From Thinopyrum elongatum (Eukaryota; Streptophyta; Magnoliopsida; Poales; Poaceae): a stretch of 64,000 nucleotides of DNA. Made by a program: the position numbers and the translations under genes. Of the stretch, positions 56,501-64,000 are shown one piece after another. Positions within the stretch are counted from its first letter, which is position 1, and each line of letters opens with the position of its first letter. The stretch lies in the NCBI GenBank assembly GCA_011799875.1, contig CM022298.1:494119180-494183179 (forward strand), given 5' to 3'. The notes below the pieces were generated by a model. It had not been told where the DNA came from and ran no database searches. It saw only the letters and a list, made by a program, of their open reading frames with translations.

Positions 56501-57854
56501 GCCCTGAGGGGTACCCGCGAGTTGATGTGTAGTCAGGTTGACCTGGAGGGTACCCGCGAGATTTCTACGTGGCACGGCCAGGCATTCCGGGCCCTTGCCG
56601 TAAGTCCACGAGACGGGGCGACGGGGTCACATGATCGTGAGTCTCTGCTCATTACCGCGTGCTCCCAAGACACTAATGGTTTGGGTATTTGATCTGAGTT
56701 GCCACTGGCCTATACGCACTAACCACCACGCGGGAATAGATATGGGCACTCGGCGTCGTATGTATCAGCCGAAGCTCTCCAGACATTAGCAACTGAGCGA
56801 CGCGCGCCCGGGTGGCCCGTGTAAGCACCTACCTTGTATAAGGAGGTTGCCAGGACTGACACCGGCCGCCGTCGCAATGTGCAGGAGTGCAAAGGGCGAT
56901 GGTCCCAAGACCCCTGCGCACTTAGGATGTAGACCAGCGTGCTGGCCTCTCTGTTGAGCCTAGGTAGGGCTACGACGTGTTGATCTTCCGAGGCCAGGCA
57001 AGACCCAGGAAAGTGTGTCCATCCAAAGTGATCGAGCGTGTTGGGTAATGTGGTGCACCCCTACAGGGAAGTTAATCTATTCGAATAGCCGTGTCCACGG
57101 TAACAGGACGACTTGGAGTTGTATCCTGGTCTATACAACTAGAACTAGATACTGAGATGTGAAATGGATATGATGGCTCCGGGATTGCTTTCTCGCAGGG
57201 AGTCGAGAAAGGATCTCTGGGCATTAATGCTACAACATGCTTGCTACTTATAATATGCTATTATGTACTCTTCTAAATGCTGCAAGATGCTAGTCTTCGA
57301 TAGGCTAGGCTTTCCCCTCTATTCTGGCATTCTGTAGTTTAGTCCACAGATATAGCCCATTCCTTTGATACTGATGCATACTTAGTTTAGATATAATGTA
57401 AGTCTTGCGAGTACTTCGGATGAGTACTCACGGTTAATTTGCTACCTCGTTTTCCCCCATACCCCATTGCTACGATCAGATGATGGATCCCAGGAGCTAA
57501 ACGCTGCCACCGATGACTACTACTACCTCGAGGGTACCTACTACTACATGGAGACTGCCGACGACCAGGAGTAGTTAGGAGGCTCCCAGGCAGGAGGCCT
57601 CGCCTTTTCGATCATTGTTGCTTTTGTGCTAGCCTTCTTAAGGCAGACTTGTTTAACTTAAGTCTGTACTCAGATATTGTTGCTTCCGCTGACTCGTTTG
57701 TATTCGAGCCCTCGAGGCCCCTGGCTTGTAATATGAAGCTTGTATTATTTGAATTTATGTCTAGAGTTGTGTTGTGATATCTTCCCGTGAGTCACTGATC
57801 TTGATCATACACATTTGCGTGTATGATTAGTGTATGATTGAATCGGGGGCGTCA
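53561..57854 (+). mobile_element. Large (4.3-kb) LTR, LARD/Sukkula-like
   Basis: It begins tgtaacaccccccgagttaa and ends ..gggggcgtca, six bases before a tRNA-Met-type primer site. The length fits the roughly 4-5-kb LTRs known for the barley large retrotransposon derivative Sukkula. It includes a GC-rich stretch (54050-55140) whose long ORFs are artefacts, and a late part (57480-57780) with gactactactacctcgaggg. No coding sequence is convincing. Whether the whole interval is one LTR could not be checked, since no second copy is in the window. Confidence 0.65.
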
Positions 57855-57859
57855 AAAGT

Positions 57860-57871
57860 TGGTATCAGAGC
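57860..57871 (+). other. Primer-binding site (tRNA-Met type)
   Basis: The sequence tggtatcagagc (followed by c) begins shortly after the LTR end at 57854. Confidence 0.75.
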
Positions 57872-58134
57872 CAACTGCCTGTAGGTAGCCCCCTTTCCAA
57901 CTCCTTGGCCTAAGTTGAGTCTAGTCTTTGGAAAACTTTTACTAACATTGTTGTGTGGCTTACGAGCCCACATCACAATGGGTAATATTAGGATATTTTA
58001 TTCCTCGTCCTTACTCTGGGATTATGATCTCTCTTCTATTCGGGTTAGGGATTTTACTAACTCCAACTCTAGGTTCTCATAACCACTTCCTCCCGGAGAG
58101 CCCCTTTACTACAGATGATCGCCTGCTGGACCAG

Positions 58135-58425
58135 AAGATTCTGAAGATACTCTACGATGTTCTCTCGAGACTTTGTGCCAACGCTTTTGCAATTCCCTTC
58201 CATCGAAGAACCCCTATGGATAACTATGTACACTTGCCATTCATACAATCATTCCCCGTTGATCTTGTTATTACAAGGTACCCCAAAATTCTCTCTATTG
58301 TTCTGATAATACTTTGTGCCTACTGCCTTGCAGTTCTTTGCCACATGAATACCCCTATGGATAATTCCTTGCACTTATCGAGTATCCGCTCATCCCCAGT
58401 TATTCATGTGTTTCACAAAATACCC
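58135..58425 (+). repeat. Diverged 141-bp tandem duplication
   Basis: The anchor acccctatggataa occurs at 58210 and 58351. Flanking words (actttgtgcc, tt.ca.ttc, caaaatacccc / ggtaccccaaaa) keep the same order. The 141-base period equals 47 codons. Confidence 0.75.
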
Positions 58426-61320
58426 CGAGATGTTATTCGGCCTTCCGTGAATCCTCTACAACCTATTGCTCTGGAAAGTCTTGCATGTCTGCATTATGGT
58501 TACTTCCATATGTCTAGCAATATTCATTAGCATCCTTTGTCTTCGTCATTTTGAGCATTTGATTCGATATGTTTGCGAATGCCCGCAATCATCAGTCGCA
58601 ATTAGAATTCTTCCCTTCGGCTCAGACGTCACTCCGGACATGAGCTGGTGCTCGGCGAATAAACCTTTGATTGGTTGTCGTTCTAATTCTATTCAACTTA
58701 AATATCTTTTGATCCCCCGATATAGAAATCGCAATCCCTTTGTATTTTATATACTTCAAATTATCCAGGTGTTCCTATAATCCGATGCCTTGCATTCCTT
58801 CTTCTTCTGGTGGAGTACCGATACTCAGATCAGCTCCGTTGTGGACCGCCAAATCCTTTGGTGGATTATTATCCGACCGTTCTTGCATAATCTCAAAAAC
58901 TTGATCCCTTCCCCTGATACATAATGCGTTTGGTAAAGTGTATCCCCTGCTTTTGTCAACCATGCTCTGCTTCCGAGCTTGAGTTAATTACCCCTGAAGT
59001 TTTTGCATATGTTCCTAAGATGCCCCGACGGGTTGAACCAATGCTTACCCTAATCTGTGTGAACCCGGAAACTTCTATGGGTCATACTCTACTGGTGTTA
59101 CGTCGGATAAATTTTCAACTGTACAACTTCTTCGAAGACGAGAAGTAAATGAGAGGTTATGCATTGAGGAAGTGGGAGTCGACCTTGAACTTTGCGTTCA
59201 TGCCCATGGACACGATGTAGATCTTATCATGGAAGATTCTCTTAAAAATAAATTGTCCCCTTGGTATAAGTTCATCTTATATCTGGGATTTGGTCTTTTG
59301 CAATCGTGGTTCCGACCATATTGTCCTTCTTTGATCCTATTTCTCGGATAAGTTAAAGTACTTGCCTTCTGCAAATCAATACGCCTGCCCAACCTCTATT
59401 TTGATCTACCTTCCAGTATTACCCCCTGGTATCTCGAGGATATCACCTCATTGCACTATCTCTTATGAGTTCTTGTTGGAATAATACTCTCACCGTCTTA
59501 GTCACTCCGAAGGTTTGAGTTGATTCGTCACTCGAGAACTTGACAAGTGACTCGAATCCACACTGTGATTCAATACTCCTAGTACTTTGTTGTTGGGAAG
59601 TTTAATACTCCATCACGTCATTCCTAGCATGATCGGCTACATCATTATCGTGCTAAATTTTAACTATGCTACCTGGTCCTTCTTCTCGGGGCACAATTTT
59701 TGACGATGAGCTAATCTTACGTCGATCTTCCTTGTTATATCATCCCGCCTTGAACAGCAAGCTTGATTTCGAGTTTGTGTCATATCCATGGTTCCAATAA
59801 CCTTTCGCTCCATCACTCCTTTTGCTTGATGTCGTCGTTGATCGATTACGTCTTCATGAAACCTCTCGACAAATGTGTCGTGATCATCTTCAACATTCTG
59901 AGCTCTTCTTCTGAGCTCTTCTAGGATATCAATCGAATTTGTGATGAGAAATATCATCCTTGCCCCTCGATGATTTGTGTTATCACTGACAAGATTATTG
60001 CCTTCCCTCCAACAAGAACTTGTTCATGTTTTGTGTTGTACCCTAAGTTCCTTGCTATCCAGCTTATGCTATGTTCTACCTTGGAGTATTACCATCTGTT
60101 ATGTCATGGGTGTTGTGAGAATTGCTCCACCTCTTAAGAATTCTCGATATAGTAATACTTCTCGCCATCTCTGTTCATTTCTTGGTCCCTGTGTTGTTCC
60201 TAACTAGAATACTGACAATTGGACTATGATGTGTGAATTCAAAACTTCTAGCAACCCTATTGTTTTGAAGTGAATGGTCGATAGTTTCATCCTAAGTCTT
60301 TTGGTTATTGAATCACCATTCTAACATTCATCGTGCTACTTGGTCCATATTTCCAGGTGCACTTTCGTTCAATGTTTAATTGTGGATGTTCTCCTCGAAC
60401 ATACTTCATTATATACTTTGGTGTGTCCAATGCTATCACCTTGTTCACTTAATTGTGGAAATCCATGTTTATGGGAATCTCGATGAATTTTTGCTGAGCC
60501 TGTCGGCCACATCCTTGTCTTTTCCTTGCTGAAATTGTATGACTTATTTTATAAGTTGATCCCGATGGATCCTTTGTGTATCCAAAATTTGACCTTCACC
60601 TGATGACCATGTAAATGCTATCCCGAAGCATGACTGTGGTACTAAAACATCAACAAGAACATTAGAAGCATAATGCTAAATGTTTATTGATCAATTATCC
60701 AAACACCGTTGTATGGATAAACATCCTAAATTCCTTGGACCTTTGTCTAAATGGTTACATACTTGGAGTCCTATCGTGTATATCATTCTCTGCTTTTCCT
60801 TGGGAAAGATATACTCTCGATACTTGGGAATAAACAAAATTTTCCTTTCATTGGTCTGATTGATATAATAATCACATTCTCCTCTCCATTTTTTTGTTTA
60901 ACCTTTCATGTAGTCTAACTTATCTGAGCAATGATAATTCCCTGCTCATGTAAACACCTCGGTGTACAACTTTGTCAGTAAGACCCTGTTATTATCGTTG
61001 ATAACATTCTGGTAACCGCCGGTGGACGAGAACTTTGCCTGTTGGTCCGCCTCATTTCTATGAGCAAGAAAATGGTTCTCTTCGTCCCTCGCCCTTGGTA
61101 ACGACGTAGTTGCCAACATAACTGACAGGCTATCCTCTGACCTGCCTTGCTATCATGACCGTGCAAGATGTCAGCGCCCTTCCTACTTTTAACCCACATG
61201 GTGGACCCATAACCCATAGTTCCACAAGATAGAAACCTGACTGTCAGTGCACCGAACATCCGCATTCGTTGACCAGACTCATAGACAGGCGTGCTAATGA
61301 TCGTACATCCAACACCAACT

Positions 61321-62156
61321 TGTAATGCAAGGCCTAGCCAGAGAAGCCGCTCTTCGTGAGATCAAGGAGAGCATTAAGAAGAACAAAGCAGTAGGATATC
61401 ACCTTGGGAATGCCTCCCTTGCCGAGCAGGAGAGCCCGGCCAGGTCGAGACCACCCCAAAGGCAAGTCCAGGATTGATCCGGCAAGCCTGCCGGGGCTGC
61501 CAAGACCAAAACCGCCGCCAAGACACCACCGCTCCACCGCACCACAACGCCAGTCACTTATCGATGCGGTGTCGAGCCCCTCAGGCGATTAAGTGGCATT
61601 CACTAAGCATGTAGCAGCTTGCTGGAAGACAGATCACACCCATTTGACACCCGTCCAAAGGTGTGTCAAGACGATAAGCAGAAGATGGGTAAGCGACGAT
61701 ATAAGCTTGCCAAGGATGCACCCCCACACGCCACCTAAGGTAGCATTTATGGCATTTTGTCCTAAGTGCCAGAGTTAGGTATGATAGCACTGTTGGCTAT
61801 CTAATCACAAGATAATGTCTGTTTTGCCACTGTGGTTACCCCATTGGCTATAAAAGGAGGTCCAAGGCAACCTAGAGAGGGATTCGGACCCTCACACACT
61901 TGTACTCGCGTAGCAGCTCTCCCCGAGGCCGCCTTGCCGGGCTTGAGCGCAGCATGTTCTTCGTGTTCCTCCATCCAATCCACCACAAGCAGGAGTATGG
62001 TTTTACGCTTCTCAGCGGCCCAAACCTGGGTCAAAACCACCAGAGTCTCATCGTCGTGCTGCCTTACGGCCTCCGCTCTTTGTGCAATGTGATCTCCCCC
62101 TACCGAACCTCAAAAGGGGCCCGTGGCCCCATAGGTGACCGTGTTCACCCGCGACA
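61321..62156 (+). mobile_element. 5' LTR (or LTR plus flank) of a Tat-lineage gypsy element
   Basis: The right end is clear: ..cacccgcgaca at 62156, five bases before a Tat-type primer site. The left end is uncertain. TG dinucleotides at 61321 and about 61570 (tgtcgagcccctcagg) are both possible. A CCAAT-like attgg (61843) and a TATA box (61849) give a promoter in the expected place. Confidence 0.55.
61849..61856 (+). promoter_or_regulatory. LTR TATA box of the Tat-lineage element
   Basis: The sequence tataaaag in ccattggctataaaaggagg, with attgg just upstream, lies about 300 bases before the LTR end. Confidence 0.65.
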
Positions 62157-62160
62157 TCTT

Positions 62161-62178
62161 TGGCGCGCCGGGTAGGGG
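62161..62178 (+). other. Primer-binding site (tRNA-Arg-like, Tat/Ogre type)
   Basis: The sequence tggcgcgccgggtagggg resembles the site used by Tat/Retand/Ogre gypsy elements. It lies just after the LTR end. Confidence 0.7.
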
Positions 62179-62244
62179 AAAATCGCTTGCGTGAACCCGA
62201 AGTTGTGAACAACGCGTCAATCTTCATCATCGTCTTCTCCGACC

Positions 62245-64000
62245 ATGGCGCCCAAGAAGAAACCTGGCACGACCGCACACCCCTCCACTTTGAAGGCCCC
62301 CTCGCACGCAGCCGCGGACACCGTAGGCGCCGCGGCGGCGTTGAATGAGGCGGGTACCGTGGGTGACACGATCGGTGCAGGCAGCGCCGTCGTTGTGTCC
62401 CCCGTGGCCGAAGCCGGAGCAGGAGACACCGGGGCTGGGTGGCATCAGCAGCATCCTGGCGATCTTGGCCTAGGAGCCGCGGGTGAAGGGAATGCCCAGT
62501 CTCTACCTCCCTGCCGCACTGGCGGGCGCAGTCGCGACAGCAACGCCCACTTTGGTGCAAGCCGCAATCCTCTAGTTGCGCCCACCACGGGTGCAGCTGC
62601 AAAGCGCACACCTTGCCCAGAGCAAGATGGGCAGAACAGAGTGCCGAACGGGGCCGTTGATCTCCAAGCATGGCCCACTCTTCGCCAGACCACCTTGGCG
62701 ATCGGTTCACGATGGCAAGAACGCGGCGACGCTCCTGCTGGTTCAACCAGGAGTCGAGCGATGTCGCGGTCTGCCTCGTTAGCCATGCCAAGCATAGCCT
62801 CGAAAGCAATGGCACGGGCCCAGCTCCTGTTGAATTTCCCACCAGTGGCTGACAAGATGGATGAGTGGAGAGCCACTATCCAGAGCTTGATCGGCTTTGC
62901 TGAAGCCGGTAAATCGCAGCATGCGGAGCCATCACGATGCCCGCGAACGACGACGGCGGCCCAGGCTGACAGCCGTGTTGAGGGGGCTACACCAACAATA
63001 CAGTCTCCTCCGTGATAGTAAGCCCAGAGGTAGCCTCAACTAACTCAACGTGTGGATGAGCCTGACGAGACGTCGATGGCTTCGTCTGGCCTGCAAACGC
63101 AAGGAGATCAGCAACGGGTTCTGGAAGACCGGTGAAAGGAGGATGCGCGCATCACCATAGAGCGACGCTGGGAGGCACACCGCCAATCTAACAGATGCAA
63201 TGGCCCAGACGTTAACGAACCCACGCCCAGTGTTGGCGGGTACTTGCCTTACGAGGTTGGGTGCCCTGCCTTCACTCGTGAGTTGTGGCACGTCTGTTGG
63301 CCATCTGTCCGAGCCTTCAAGCCTGAACTACCGGAGAAATACGACGGAAAGTTAAACCTGGTAGAGTTTTTGGGCATCTACACGATTGTCATTCAAGCCA
63401 CCGGGGGCAAAGATGAAAAGGTGTTCGCCAACTAGTTCCCTTTGGTGCTCAAGCCAAATGTGAGATCATGGCTGATGCACCTGCCGAAAAACTCCATTTC
63501 ATCATGGGTTGACTTGTGCAATGAATTTGTTGGCACCTTCACGGGTGGCCACCAAGAGCTTGGACAGCCCAGTGACTTGCAAGTCCTTCCGCAGAAGGAA
63601 GGAGAGAGTTTGTGAAAATATATACAAAGGTTCAGTTGAGTGCATCGTAACATCCTAGAGATACACCCAGCAGCCGTGATTGTCGCGTTCCATTCGAACG
63701 TGCGCAACAGGAGGATGCGAGCCAAGATGAACGTTCGGTTGCCCAAAACCGTCAACGAATTATATACTTTGGCGGATAAGTGCGCTCGGGTTGAATAAGG
63801 AAGGCGACTCCCCGGAGAGGAGGCTGGTGTCGAGATTGATTCAGATGATGACGATGAGGCCACCAACCCGAAGAGGAGAAGCCGGAGGCGCAATAGGAAA
63901 CGCAAAGAGAAGACAATATTGGTCGTTGAGAGCTCTGGCGATCTCAGTGCCGGCAAGAAGGCCAAAACTGAGCCCCCCGGCAAGGGAGCTGCCACGTGCG
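62245..64000 (+). pseudogene. gag: gag of the Tat-lineage gypsy element, several stops, runs off the window
   Basis: The ATG at 62245 (MAPKKKPGTT) opens a 257-aa frame ending at 63013-63015, a Pro/Ala-rich N-terminal part with LLNFPPVADKMDEW. After further stops the same frame encodes the retrotransposon gag core: FKPELPEKYDGKLNLVEFLG, then SWLMHLPKNSISSW and FVGTFTGGHQ. Stops interrupt it at 63433, 63613, 63637 and 63796, all in one frame. A basic, nuclear-signal-like stretch (PKRRSRRRNRKRK) follows before the window ends. Protease and pol would lie to the right. The gag is non-functional as sequenced. Confidence 0.8.

Larger units (their letters stand above)
57855..61320 (+). mobile_element. 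Interior of the LARD-like element, no intact gene
   Basis: A primer site tggtatcagagc lies at 57860-57871. The next ~3.4 kb contain only short ORFs without known domains. The longest, 57955-58530 (191 codons), covers a 141-bp duplication and is probably not a gene. A non-coding interior of about 3.5 kb is what is described for LARDs. The right boundary is set by the start of the next element and is approximate. Confidence 0.55.

Noticed and set aside
57955..58530. 191-codon ORF as a membrane protein gene
   Set aside because: Hydrophobic runs come from TC-rich DNA; no known domain, and it lies just after a primer site in a LARD-like interior.

Overview
The window looks like intergenic DNA from a large-genome grass, most likely a Triticeae cereal (wheat, barley, Aegilops or relative). 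The evidence is the repeat content: Sirevirus/Maximus-type copia LTRs, Athila-type elements beginning TGATACGTCTCCAACG with a tRNA-Asp-like primer site, a 4.3-kb LTR like those of the barley LARD Sukkula, a Stowaway-type MITE, and a CACTA transposon with CTA target duplications. No bacterial operon, rRNA, tRNA gene or CRISPR is present. Family names come from remembered sequence features, not a database search. Almost every long ORF in the GC-rich blocks is a low-complexity artefact.

Layout. 1-5893: tail and 3' LTR of a Sirevirus-type element, split by a GC-rich non-autonomous insertion (1454-5498). 5894-16505: Sirevirus A on the plus strand, with a 5'-truncated LTR, tRNA-Met-type primer site, broken gag/pol (PR, IN, RT, RNase H), a purine-rich 3' region holding a solo LTR (12786-14460, duplication CTCAC), and a 3' LTR. 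16506-19407: minus-strand LTR relics. 19408-49284: Sirevirus C on the minus strand. Its gag is at the left, and its LTR is cut into three pieces by copia B (20660-29334, duplication TAAAT) and by a CACTA element (30937-48455, duplication CTA). Copia B's coding region has decayed.

The CACTA element is the most interesting part. It contains a nested Athila-type element with a conserved unknown ORF (31762-38087), a broken F-box/LRR gene (minus), an apparently intact three-exon gene for a B3-like protein (39672-41211, minus), a tandem array of 320-410-bp units (42.2-44.4 kb), and a second B3-like gene on the plus strand (44986-47514) with one frameshift. No transposase was found in it. Its left end carries an array of 84-bp subterminal repeats.

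49285-64000: a broken gypsy-type ORF (minus); a minus-strand Athila LTR holding a copia solo LTR (50034-52046, duplication AATCA); a LARD-like element with a 4.3-kb LTR (53561-57854) and non-coding interior; and the 5' end of a Tat-lineage gypsy element whose gag (62245 to the window end) has several in-frame stops. The genes do not form a pathway. The history is nested insertion, with at least four insertions dated relative to each other by intact target-site duplications.
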